From: Gemmatimonas aurantiaca T-27
GTDB lineage: Bacteria > Gemmatimonadota > Gemmatimonadetes > Gemmatimonadales > Gemmatimonadaceae
Length of the DNA: 64,000 nt
NCBI RefSeq assembly: GCF_000010305.1
Contig: NC_012489.1
Coordinates: 1,550,001-1,614,000 of the forward strand
Reading direction: 5' to 3'
A program made the translations under genes and the position numbers. Of the stretch, positions 13,387-21,245 are shown piece after piece (within the stretch, counting starts at the first letter, position 1; every line of letters begins with the position of its first letter). A model generated the notes under the pieces. The model was not told the origin of the DNA, did no database searches, and saw only the letters and a program-made list of their open reading frames with translations.

Positions 13387-14674
13387 CGCTCAGCGACGCT
13401 TTCGCGAGCTCACTCTTCAGCGTGAAGGCGCCGCGCACGACGACGCGTTCACCGGCCCTGAGTCCGTCCTGCACCACCACCATCGCGGTGCGCTGCGTTG
13501 CCGAACCAGGCGGCGAGAGTGGCGTCGTCCGTACCTCGCGGCGCACGTAGGTGCGCGGGCCCGTCTCGACGAACACGAACCGACGCTCCCCGTCGGTGAC
13601 GATGGCACTCTCGGGGATGGTGAGGGTGCTTCCGGTCACGCCGCTGTTCACCGCACCGTTCACCGGACGCGTGGCTGGCACGTCGAGCCGCACCGTGGCG
13701 AACATCCCGGGCCTGAGCCTGCGGCTGCCGTTGGGGACGTGAATGACGGCGCGGAGCGTCCGCGTCTCCGGGTTAAGGGCGTCGCGCAGGCGTTCGACGC
13801 GGCCCTCGAACCGCATGTCGGGGAAGGCGGCGATGCTGACCGTCGCGCGCTGTCCCGTCCGCACCTGCGGCAAGTTACGCTCGGGGACCTCGGCGATCAC
13901 GTCGATCACCGAGAGGTCGGCCACGGTGAAAATGGGGGCGCCTGCCTCCACGGCGGCGCCTGGAAGGATATGCGACTCCATCACACTGCCGCCGATGGGT
14001 GACCGGAGGGACAGCGTGCTGGCCGGATCGCTGCCAGCGACCGCGCGGGAGATCTCCGCATCGCTCGCGCCGAGCAGCCGCAGGCGACGACGTGCGGCGT
14101 CGGCCAGCGCGCGTGCGCCCGTCTCGTCCGTGGTTCCGGTGAGCGTGGCAACGCGGCGCGTCGCCTGCGCCAGGTCGACTTGCGCCGTGAGATACTCGGG
14201 ACTGAACAACGACCCGACGGATTGGCCGGCGACGACAGCATCGCCTTCGACGACGGAGAGGCGCTCGACGCGACCCGCGATACGTGAGGACACCAGGGCG
14301 ACGCGGCGTGGGTCGATCTCGACCTGACCCGGCACCTCGAGGCCCTCCGCGCCGCCGAGAGCCGCGGCCATGGCGACCGCCTGGACTTCGATCTGCGCGG
14401 TGCGGAACGCGGCCTCGGACAACGCCACCTTGTCAGTCTCGGCGTGTTCGTCTGCATGCTCCGCTCCGCCTTCCGTGGCTACGGCTTCGCGCGCTGCGGT
14501 GTCGCTGGGCGCTTGTGCCTCAGCGCGCACGGTGGGAGTCGCTGGCTCGTCTCCGCATGCTGCGGTAAAGGCCAGGGTCATCATGAGCACACGCGTCAGC
14601 ACACACTTCGCGAGTCCAGCGGCGAAGCGCATGGGCGATGTTCGCGTCGCTGCGATACGATGTGAGAGAGTCAT
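13376..14674 (-). CDS. czcB: CzcB-type periplasmic adaptor (membrane fusion) lipoprotein
   Basis: This adaptor bridges CzcA and the outer-membrane channel. The 432-aa protein has an N-terminal lipoprotein signal with lipobox LAFTAAC, an acidic/His stretch (AEHADEHAETD) typical of Czc adaptors, a barrel-sandwich/lipoyl half-motif (VALVSSRIAGRVERLSVVEG and later LRSPIGGSVMESHILPGAAV), a helical hairpin between them, and a beta-barrel with the RLRPGMFATVRL motif. It starts 4 nt downstream of the czcC stop and overlaps czcA. The alternative name CusB-like is less likely, given the HME1-type partner pump. Confidence 0.88.
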   Translation of the reverse strand: MTLSHRIAATRTSPMRFAAGLAKCVLTRVLMMTLAFTAACGDEPATPTVRAEAQAPSDTAAREAVATEGGAEHADEHAETDKVALSEAAFRTAQIEVQAVAMAAALGGAEGLEVPGQVEIDPRRVALVSSRIAGRVERLSVVEGDAVVAGQSVGSLFSPEYLTAQVDLAQATRRVATLTGTTDETGARALADAARRRLRLLGASDAEISRAVAGSDPASTLSLRSPIGGSVMESHILPGAAVEAGAPIFTVADLSVIDVIAEVPERNLPQVRTGQRATVSIAAFPDMRFEGRVERLRDALNPETRTLRAVIHVPNGSRRLRPGMFATVRLDVPATRPVNGAVNSGVTGSTLTIPESAIVTDGERRFVFVETGPRTYVRREVRTTPLSPPGSATQRTAMVVVQDGLRAGERVVVRGAFTLKSELAKASLSDEH

Positions 14675-14677
14675 TGG

Positions 14678-16114
14678 TCAGCGTCCGTTGGACGGAGAAG
14701 AGACGTGGGAGTCGCTGCGCTCATCAGCGCCGAGGAGGTCGGCCCACGCGTCGGCCGCGTCGACCAGAGCGCGAATACGTTCGATCTCGGCGCGCGACAG
14801 CGCGCGCTCGAAGTCGAGGAGTTCCAGCAAGGAAAGACTGCCCGTGCGATAGGCGGCGAGCGCACTTTCCCGCTCGTCGCGGGCGCCCCGCAGCAGCGCC
14901 GCGTCGAAGGCGTCGAGCCGCTCGCGCGCGGCGCTGTAGCGCTCGCGCGCCGCCTCGATCCGCGCTCGGGCTTCGGCGAGGGCAGCCTCGCGCGCGACAC
15001 CAGCCGTGGAGATCCCTTGGGAAGCCGCGGCGAGGGCCAACTGGTTGCTGCGCGTCGCGGTAAAGGGCAACGAGACCGTCATGCCGAAGGACGGCCCGAG
15101 GGTCGGCCCGTTGTTCGCCTGACCGATGCGCTGGATTCCGGCGAACGCGCTGACCTGCGGGCGCTGCTCGGCGAGTACAAGAGCCCGCGCGGCGGCGGTC
15201 CGGGCGGCGTCGGTGCGCTGGAGCCTCGCCACGTCCGACCGCGCGAGCAAAGAGTCGAGTGACGGCAACGGGGGCAGGACGGCGCGCCAGGCGTCACCCA
15301 GTCCATCACCGGCGAGGGTGTCGATCAGGGCGTCCAGGGTGGACGCCGCGTCGGTTCCGGTGAGTACGGCCGTGAGGCTTGCCCGTGCACCACGGGCCTC
15401 GGCCATGCTGGCGCTCCGGTCGCTCTGGATCCGCAAGCGCTCGGTCCGCACGCGGAGCACATCGACATACCGAGCCTGTCCAACGCCGAACCGACCGCGG
15501 ACCCCCTCTTCGGCACCAGCGAGGAGCTGATCCTCGGCCGCCAACCGCAGCGCGATCCGTCGAGCCCCGGCCGCGCGGACGGCGTCGCGGAGGACCACGC
15601 CCTCGAGACGCCGCTCTTCAAGCGAGACCGCGATGGTCGCCGCTTGGACCTCGACATCGGCCAGCGTGCGCTCGGCGCGCCGTCGTGGACCGGTCATGAA
15701 GTCGCGACCGACCTCGAGGCGAAGATTGCCTTGATCGAGGTTGCTCGCTGGGGCTTCTGAGAGGCCAGCCGAGAAGAAAGCGGGGGCAGTGGGGCCGGCA
15801 GCGGCGGCACGCGCGGTAGCGAGATCGACGTTCGCCCGGGCCGCACGCAGCATCGGACTTCCCGCGCGGGCAGCAGCACGCACGCGTTCGATGGCCCGGC
15901 TTACGCGCGTGCTATCGAGCGCGATGCGCACCCGAGCGGAGTCCGTCGGCAATTGTGCGCTGAGCGGCGCAAGCGCGGACACGCCGGCGAGTGCGGCGAT
16001 GAGGCGGGCCATCCGTCGTAGCTTGGAAGGCAGCGCGGGCCGGGATGCTGCGCGGCAGGTGGTGCGGTGGAGATCAACGGCGCACGGGTGGCCGTTTGAT
16101 TGTGCAGCGGTCAT
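14678..16114 (-). CDS. czcC: CzcC-type outer-membrane efflux protein (TolC family)
   Basis: This is the outer-membrane channel of the Czc complex, about 478 aa. It shows two OEP repeats of long amphipathic helices; each repeat contains the family pattern, for example LRLEVGRDFMTGPRRRAERT in the first and LGPSFGMTVSLPFTATRSNQ in the second. A signal peptide (MARLIAALAGVSALAPLSAQ) begins about 34 residues into the frame. The ATG at 16114 has GAGGA 4 nt upstream, while the ATG of MARLIA would give a cleaner export signal, so the start is unresolved. It is the second gene of the leftward czc unit, after the small His/Cys-rich gene. Confidence 0.85.
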   Translation of the reverse strand: MTAAQSNGHPCAVDLHRTTCRAASRPALPSKLRRMARLIAALAGVSALAPLSAQLPTDSARVRIALDSTRVSRAIERVRAAARAGSPMLRAARANVDLATARAAAAGPTAPAFFSAGLSEAPASNLDQGNLRLEVGRDFMTGPRRRAERTLADVEVQAATIAVSLEERRLEGVVLRDAVRAAGARRIALRLAAEDQLLAGAEEGVRGRFGVGQARYVDVLRVRTERLRIQSDRSASMAEARGARASLTAVLTGTDAASTLDALIDTLAGDGLGDAWRAVLPPLPSLDSLLARSDVARLQRTDAARTAAARALVLAEQRPQVSAFAGIQRIGQANNGPTLGPSFGMTVSLPFTATRSNQLALAAASQGISTAGVAREAALAEARARIEAARERYSAARERLDAFDAALLRGARDERESALAAYRTGSLSLLELLDFERALSRAEIERIRALVDAADAWADLLGADERSDSHVSSPSNGR

Positions 16115-16233
16115 GGGGTCCTCGAGAGGGCGAAGCCGCAACCCGTGCGCGTGGGCACGGATGTGGACGGACGCGATGACGCGTTAGCCGCTCGCGAGAG
16201 GGGCGCACGGAATGCGCGGCGGGGCTGACGCGG

Positions 16234-16641
16234 CTAGGCGCTCTGCACCCGAGGGGGGCGTCTCTTCGGCTCCCCCACCACACTTGAAGGGAGACGGTCG
16301 GACTTTCCTGACACCGCCGTGGCGAGGGCGTCCAGGCGTCCCGGCAGGACATGCTGGGTCGTCAAGGTCCCGCCATGGGCGTGCGCGCAATGGCAGAGGT
16401 GCATCTCGTGCTGATCCGGTGCGCTCGTGGTGCCTGATCCCGGACCCGGATCTACGGCGGCAGCTGTCGCAGACGTGGGGGCCGGGCTCGTGCTGCCGAT
16501 GGCAAGCGCAGCCTGCGGATCATCGCAGGGGTCAGCGATCAGCGGTTCCGCGACCGTCACCGACACACACAGCCCAAGCAGCACCGCCAGAAGGCGGCGC
16601 AGCGTTGGTGCGAGTGGCGAACGGCGAAGGGCGTGGAGCAT
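16234..16641 (-). CDS. Small secreted His/Cys-rich protein, candidate periplasmic metal binder
   Basis: The 135-aa protein has an N-terminal signal-like hydrophobic segment (RRLLAVLLGLCVSVTVAEPL). Its middle has a dense ligand cluster, HEMHLCHCAHAHGG, with five His and two Cys in 14 residues. The position resembles the small CzcI/DUF2946-type genes at the head of czc operons, but I cannot assign the family. It is the first gene of the leftward czc unit, divergent from the CadC-like regulator across the operator at 16733-16770. A role in periplasmic metal buffering or signalling is inferred from composition and position only. Confidence 0.6.
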   Translation of the reverse strand: MLHALRRSPLAPTLRRLLAVLLGLCVSVTVAEPLIADPCDDPQAALAIGSTSPAPTSATAAAVDPGPGSGTTSAPDQHEMHLCHCAHAHGGTLTTQHVLPGRLDALATAVSGKSDRLPSSVVGEPKRRPPRVQSA

Positions 16642-16732
16642 CAGGAAACAGTTGCGGTGATTCGGCCGCGAGGTCAGCCCAGGCGCCCGAGTAGCATTGG
16701 GGCGTTGCGAGGGCTGCCAACGGGCAGTATTC

Positions 16733-16770
16733 TACCTGAACGAATGAACGACAGTTCAGTCGTTCAGGTA
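16733..16770. promoter_or_regulatory. CadC/SmtB-type operator between divergent czc and cadC units
   Basis: This is a nested dyad. The outer arms TACCTGAACGA (16733-16743) and TCGTTCAGGTA (16760-16770) are perfect 11-bp inverted repeats. Inside them TGAAC-GACA-GTTCA (16745-16758) forms a second dyad of the TGAA/TTCA kind bound by ArsR/SmtB-family repressors. It lies 13 nt upstream of the regulator's ATG and 91 nt upstream of the divergent gene, so one repressor could control both directions. Confidence 0.8.
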
Positions 16771-16783
16771 ACGTAGGAGTCCG

Positions 16784-17221
16784 ATGCGCATTCTGCAAGC
16801 TCGCCATCGCCCAAGGCCGTCCGTGGCCATGGGCGACCCCATACAGCCCGCGCCCGGCCCCTTGATGGCCGACGTGTGCGAGGTCGCGTGCGTGGATGCC
16901 GAGAAGGTGGCGCGAGTCAGGGCGGCCGGCCCGGCCCCCGCGACGTTGCTGGCGCTCGCCGAGACCTTCAAGGCACTGGGTGACCCCACGCGGCTCCGGA
17001 TCGTGGCGGCCCTGGCGCAGGAAGAGCTCTGCGTCTGCGACCTCGCGACCCTCGTCGACGTGTCCGAGTCCGCAGTCTCTCACTCGCTCCGGACGCTCAG
17101 GCAGCTCCGCCTCGTGCAGTACCGCAAGGTGGGGAAAATCGCCTACTACTCGCTGGACGATGCGCACGTGGCGCGGCTGGTCGCGGAAGGTCTGGGCCAC
17201 ATCGACGAAGTCGGGCGCTGA
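16784..17221 (+). CDS. cadC: CadC-like ArsR/SmtB-family metal-sensing repressor
   Basis: This is a cytoplasmic winged-helix repressor released from DNA by Cd/Pb/Zn. The 145-aa protein has both known CadC metal sites: the alpha3N site, with cysteines in CEVAC (C32, C36) and ELCVCDL (C83, C85), and the alpha5 site as D126, H128, H139 and E142, with exactly the DxH-x10-HxxE spacing. The recognition helix is VSESAVSHSLRTLR. AGGAG 6 nt before ATG 16784 fixes the start. It is transcribed away from czc across its presumed operator and is followed after 5 nt by a CDF exporter. It is likely to repress itself, the exporter and the divergent czc unit. Confidence 0.9.
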   Translation: MRILQARHRPRPSVAMGDPIQPAPGPLMADVCEVACVDAEKVARVRAAGPAPATLLALAETFKALGDPTRLRIVAALAQEELCVCDLATLVDVSESAVSHSLRTLRQLRLVQYRKVGKIAYYSLDDAHVARLVAEGLGHIDEVGR

Positions 17222-17226
17222 GGGCC

Positions 17227-18093
17227 ATGTCCCGCGCAGCGCCGGCTGGCGTGGTCACCGCTCGCTATCGCGTGACAGGCATGGACTGCGCGCACGACGC
17301 GGCGGACATCGCCGCAGCGGCACAACGCATCGTCGGGGTGTCCGCGGTCAAGGTGTCGGTCGCGTCGGGAATCATGACCGCGGAGGCGCCCGAGGCGGTC
17401 CTACCACAGGTCGAACAAGCCGTCCAGGCCGAGGGGTACCAGATTGACCGGATCGGCGCGGCAGACGGCGTAGCGGGGGTGACGGGGGCGGCACCGGTCG
17501 CGCGCGGGTACCGACGGGCGCTATGGATCGTGGTGCTTCTGAACATCGGGTATGGCGTAGTGGAAGCGGTCGGCGGGTTCTTGGCTGGCTCCCAGTCGCT
17601 CAAGGCAGACGCGTTGGACTTCCTCGGCGACGGACTGATCTCCTTGGTGGGGCTGATCGCGCTAGCGTGGCCGCTCGTGTGGCGCGCGCGCGTCGCGTTC
17701 GGGCAAGGAGTGTTTCTGGGGCTCCTGGGAGCCACGGTTCTTGCCGCGACCGCGTATCGGGTTGTCGTGCAGCAGCAGCCGGAGGCCGACCTCATGGGAG
17801 TGTTCGGTTTCCTCGCGCTGCTCGTGAACGTAGCGGCGGCGCTGGCCCTGATGCCGTACCGCAAGGGCGGCGACGCCGCAGCGAAAGCCATCTGGCTCTT
17901 CTCCCGCAACGACGCGCTGGCCAACCTTGCCGTCGTGATCGCCGCCGGTCTCGTCGCGTGGAGCGGCACACCCTGGCCGGACCTCGTCGTGGCTGTAATG
18001 ATCGCGGCGTTATTTCTGCAGTCATCGTGGTCGATCATTCGTGACGCGCGCGCTGACATCGCCGATGCGCATGGCGGCGAGCAGCTCCCCTAG
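17227..18093 (+). CDS. CDF-family cation exporter with N-terminal HMA domain
   Basis: This is an inner-membrane metal/proton antiporter of 288 aa. Residues about 12-78 form a heavy-metal-associated fold around GMDCAHDA, with one Cys plus a His in place of CxxC. The rest is a cation-diffusion-facilitator transmembrane domain: a first helix WIVVLLNIGYGVVEAVGGFL, second-helix signature KADALDFLGDG, and fifth-helix LFSRNDALANLAVV. The usual HxxxD metal pairs are replaced by Asp and Asn/Asp residues, so specificity may differ from classic CzcD. The long cytoplasmic C-terminal domain of CDFs is absent. It is co-transcribed with the CadC-like repressor (5-nt gap). Confidence 0.8.
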   Translation: MSRAAPAGVVTARYRVTGMDCAHDAADIAAAAQRIVGVSAVKVSVASGIMTAEAPEAVLPQVEQAVQAEGYQIDRIGAADGVAGVTGAAPVARGYRRALWIVVLLNIGYGVVEAVGGFLAGSQSLKADALDFLGDGLISLVGLIALAWPLVWRARVAFGQGVFLGLLGATVLAATAYRVVVQQQPEADLMGVFGFLALLVNVAAALALMPYRKGGDAAAKAIWLFSRNDALANLAVVIAAGLVAWSGTPWPDLVVAVMIAALFLQSSWSIIRDARADIADAHGGEQLP

Positions 18094-18258
18094 CGTTTCC
18101 CGGTGCAGCGGCGCGGGTGTTGCCGATGGTGCTTCGGCGAACGGTCGACACCCTTGGCCGTCCAGGTATAGAACCCCAGAGTTTGCCGAAGGCGACGTTG
18201 ACGACGATTGCGGACGAGGGGAAGGCTTGCTTTCGGTAGGTATCCATCGGGAGGCGGT

Positions 18259-18582
18259 ATGGCTGGGGACGGGAAAATGTACGCCGAGCGGGTCGTGGCG
18301 CTGCTCCAAGAACGGGCGGCGCGGGTCGCGGCGTTCAAGGAAGTCGGAACACCGGCGAAGCGCCGACGCGGGTGGCGTCACGCCGCCGATCTGTCTGCGT
18401 TCGGTAGCGAGTACGCCTCACGCCGCCGCCGCACACGTAGTGGCTCGCTCCTTCTCTGTCTGGCATGCTCCGAGAGGAACGCCTGCCGCATGCTCGCCGG
18501 CAACGGGAACGCCTTGTCGCGCCACCGGCTGACCCAGTCGATGGTCTCGCCCAGCCACCACGTGCAGTCCATCTCGCGGTGA
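18259..18582 (+). CDS. Doubtful small ORF, overlaps recombinase gene end
   Basis: This frame encodes about 107 aa and starts with GGGAGG 4 nt before ATG 18259. It reads MAGDGKMYAERVVALLQERA and then becomes basic. Its last 200 nt lie antisense to the end of the large recombinase gene, where the sequence looks like a non-coding frame. No domain was recognised. The first 60 codons could be genuine, and the remaining part of 18094-18377 holds nothing else I can support. Confidence 0.22.
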   Translation: MAGDGKMYAERVVALLQERAARVAAFKEVGTPAKRRRGWRHAADLSAFGSEYASRRRRTRSGSLLLCLACSERNACRMLAGNGNALSRHRLTQSMVSPSHHVQSISR

Positions 18583-20909
18583 TAGGCGCTCGGGTGGTCG
18601 AAATGATCGACGGGGTGGCGTGCAGCCTCCACCATCACCGACTGGCACTTCACGTAGTGCTGTGCCAGCGTGGCGTCCACGTCTCCGGTCGCCCGTCGCG
18701 CGATCTGCTTCCCACAGGCGCGTTCCTCAGCGCCATGTCGCTGCATGCGGGTGGGGCCATTCGTGCCGCGGAGACCCCACCAGTACGTGGCCCACAAATG
18801 CCGCACCTTGTGCGGCCCGAACACCCACGGCCAACGCTTCCGCGCCTCGTCCATGGTCGCTGGCAAGTCGCTACGCCCCATCGCCTGCAATCCCTCGAGG
18901 AGCGCATCCGCCCATAGATCGTTCAATGCCTTGGAGAGAAACGCGCCAGCGACAGGCGGTGTGCGGCGTGAACGTGGTATTGGATTGATGAGCCAGGCAA
19001 CCGTGCCCATTCTCACTGCCCCCTGCATCGTGGTGCCAGGTGCCACCAGCCCGAGCTTCTGGACCGCTGGCCACCAGATGTCCCGGAGATATCTCGCGGC
19101 CCACGTGTAGTCGATGATTGCAGGTGACCAGCGCCAGATCGCGCGTTCGGTGTCATTCTTGGTCTCCGTTTCCGAGACGTCCGACTCCTCGTGCGCTCGG
19201 AAGGTGGAGGACATGGACCTGATGTGCAGCAGGTTGCCGGCAGCATCCCATGCAGCGTTGATGTGCACCTCACGGCCCACGCGCGCATGCTGGGCGTTGC
19301 TGATGCGGACGGGATCCGCCGTGAGCGTGGCCTGTACCGCCCACCGTGTGAGGGCACGGCGATACGCCTTGCGAGCCTTCTTCGCCTCGCGGGCACACCG
19401 CGCCGAGGCCGAGGAGGTGAGGGCGGCCCGTTCCGCAGAGTTCATCGCGCGCTGGTGCTTCGGCAGATCGACTAGCGTTCGCCATGGCAGCACGCAACAG
19501 ACCAGCTGCGGCAACGTGATTCGCTCGAAGAGCTCCGCAATCTGCTGACGCGAGTCCCGGCTCGCAGCCAAGGCAGCCTTCAGCATGTTTGACGTGGTTT
19601 CCCACGCCGTGCGGAACGCCTGTTCAGCCGCACTTCCATCGTTGTGAATACCGATCACGACACGCTCGGTAATGGCGGCAAGGGCATACAGCATCTGAAT
19701 GGCCGCGGGCGGGAGCATGAACTCTCCGTGCTTCGCAGGTGATGCCGAGGCCTGTGCGCCGTGGGGGACGCCACCACCGATGATCCCATTGGCGACGGCG
19801 TGCTCCACGACCACCACGGCGAGCGGACGAGTGGCGTTCTTCTCGATGCCGGTTGACGACACCTGCATCGCACGTCGCATCGCCTCGAGCTCCGGTGAGG
19901 TAGCCAGATGTTCGGACTCGAAGGCGCGGGAGCGCGATGTCATGCACCACAGATCGATGAACCGTGGATCCTCCGGCATGGCGACGTCCGTGATCAACGC
20001 CCGACGACGCACCTCGAGATAGGCACGCGCCCACTGCAAGGCCTGGTACTGGTAGCGCATCTGGGTCTTGGCCCGGAGTGATGCATGCACTGTGGGGCTG
20101 CGACGGTACTTGGCCCGACGGCTGACCTGCTGGTTCGCCACGGACTTCCATACACGAAGCTCGCTCATGAAGCGCGGCATGACCGCCTCGAGTTCGACCA
20201 ATGGCGCATCGTGATCGACTTCCCACGTCGGAAGCGCCGGGGTCAAGTCACCGCCTTCGGCCAGCTCCCGTGACACGCACCGCAGTACCCACACGTCGTG
20301 CGCCGTGTTCTTGCGTTCCCACGAGCGGAGGAGCTCGCGAAGGCCGTCCGGAGTGCCGGGCAGCGCGTAGGGGTCGATGACGCCATGGGCGGCCGCACAG
20401 CGCGCGAGGTTGCGCACGCCGGTCAGCACCATCTTGAGGGCGCGGCGGGCGAGGGCGGTCTGTTGATCGGCGATCCGTGCCTCGAGGAGTGCCTCCACGC
20501 GTTGCCAAGCGCTTGGCAGCTCGACGAGCGTTGCCGTCGTAGCCGGCTGGTGCTGGCCCAGAGCCTCAAGTAGGCGTCTCACACGGCTGGCCGCGTTGCC
20601 GGGGCGGCGCCCCCCGGCGGCCGCGGCGCGTAGCCTCGCCGCATGCGCGGTTCCGGACAGGAGGTCGCGCACGTCAATCGGCGCGGCCTCGTGACCAGCT
20701 GGTGGGTCGAGGAGATATCTGGCGTGTCGCTCGTCCTCGGCCACGCCCTGTTGCACCAGCTGCCACGCCAGTGCGGCGCGCAGGTCGCTGACGGCACCCG
20801 GGATGGTGGCAAGCGACAGGGTTGGGGTACCGCCGCGCTGCTGGAGGTCGTCTGCCTGCAGGCGCAGTACAGGAAAGGTGATGCGGGACTCGATGGTGGT
20901 GTGGGTCAT
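18378..20909 (-). CDS. Very large tyrosine-recombinase-like protein
   Basis: The 843-aa protein has a C-terminal third that carries the tyrosine-recombinase catalytic pattern: a box I-like LTADPVRISNAQHARVG (Arg), box II HKVRHLWATYW (HxxRH), and a terminal TLAQHYVK with a candidate nucleophile Tyr. The N-terminal 550 residues are helical and unusually long; part (LARRALKMVLTGVRNLARCA) may be a core-binding domain. AGGAG upstream of ATG 20909 sets the start. It sits between the Zn/Cd and Cu modules and not at an island end. It probably catalyses site-specific recombination or is a remnant of a separate mobile unit. Family membership is read from motifs only; specificity is unknown. Confidence 0.6.
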   Translation of the reverse strand: MTHTTIESRITFPVLRLQADDLQQRGGTPTLSLATIPGAVSDLRAALAWQLVQQGVAEDERHARYLLDPPAGHEAAPIDVRDLLSGTAHAARLRAAAAGGRRPGNAASRVRRLLEALGQHQPATTATLVELPSAWQRVEALLEARIADQQTALARRALKMVLTGVRNLARCAAAHGVIDPYALPGTPDGLRELLRSWERKNTAHDVWVLRCVSRELAEGGDLTPALPTWEVDHDAPLVELEAVMPRFMSELRVWKSVANQQVSRRAKYRRSPTVHASLRAKTQMRYQYQALQWARAYLEVRRRALITDVAMPEDPRFIDLWCMTSRSRAFESEHLATSPELEAMRRAMQVSSTGIEKNATRPLAVVVVEHAVANGIIGGGVPHGAQASASPAKHGEFMLPPAAIQMLYALAAITERVVIGIHNDGSAAEQAFRTAWETTSNMLKAALAASRDSRQQIAELFERITLPQLVCCVLPWRTLVDLPKHQRAMNSAERAALTSSASARCAREAKKARKAYRRALTRWAVQATLTADPVRISNAQHARVGREVHINAAWDAAGNLLHIRSMSSTFRAHEESDVSETETKNDTERAIWRWSPAIIDYTWAARYLRDIWWPAVQKLGLVAPGTTMQGAVRMGTVAWLINPIPRSRRTPPVAGAFLSKALNDLWADALLEGLQAMGRSDLPATMDEARKRWPWVFGPHKVRHLWATYWWGLRGTNGPTRMQRHGAEERACGKQIARRATGDVDATLAQHYVKCQSVMVEAARHPVDHFDHPSAYHREMDCTWWLGETIDWVSRWRDKAFPLPASMRQAFLSEHARQRRSEPLRVRRRREAYSLPNADRSAA

Positions 20910-21245
20910 AGGCTCCTCGGTGGGTTGGTGCTCTCGCGAGCGTACCGGGAGCGTGCGGCAGCCCGCACGGGGGGCGCCGATTCGGTGCAGAATCTTTGTG
21001 CACGGGCGCCGTCGCCGCGCTCTTCTCGTGCTCAATCGTGCGCTTACGCGCTCAGGTTGTGCGCAATCGACCCGATGATCGTCGTCGTGATGAGCAGGTC
21101 TCTTGCGCACAACGCGTCACGACGGCCGTGGGCTACTGTGCTCAAGTCGTGATCAGGTAACCACTTGGTAGTTCGGGGCGGTCCAACGACACCACGGACA
21201 CTTTGCACAAAGTTGGTGTTGCCTCACCGTGCGATTCCTCGCCCC
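20910..21245. other. Non-coding region upstream of the large recombinase gene, with dyads
   Basis: No gene is evident. It contains the recombinase promoter region. A perfect 11-bp inverted repeat, GTTGTGCGCAA (21056-21066) and TTGCGCACAAC (21103-21113), is separated by 36 nt. A short palindrome ACTTTG-CA-CAAAGT lies at 21198-21211. These could be recombinase or repressor binding sites. Confidence 0.45.

Noticed and set aside
18378-21245. Insertion sequence or DDE transposon around the large recombinase
   Set aside because: No terminal inverted repeats with target duplications and no DDE motif; the protein's motifs point to a tyrosine recombinase instead.
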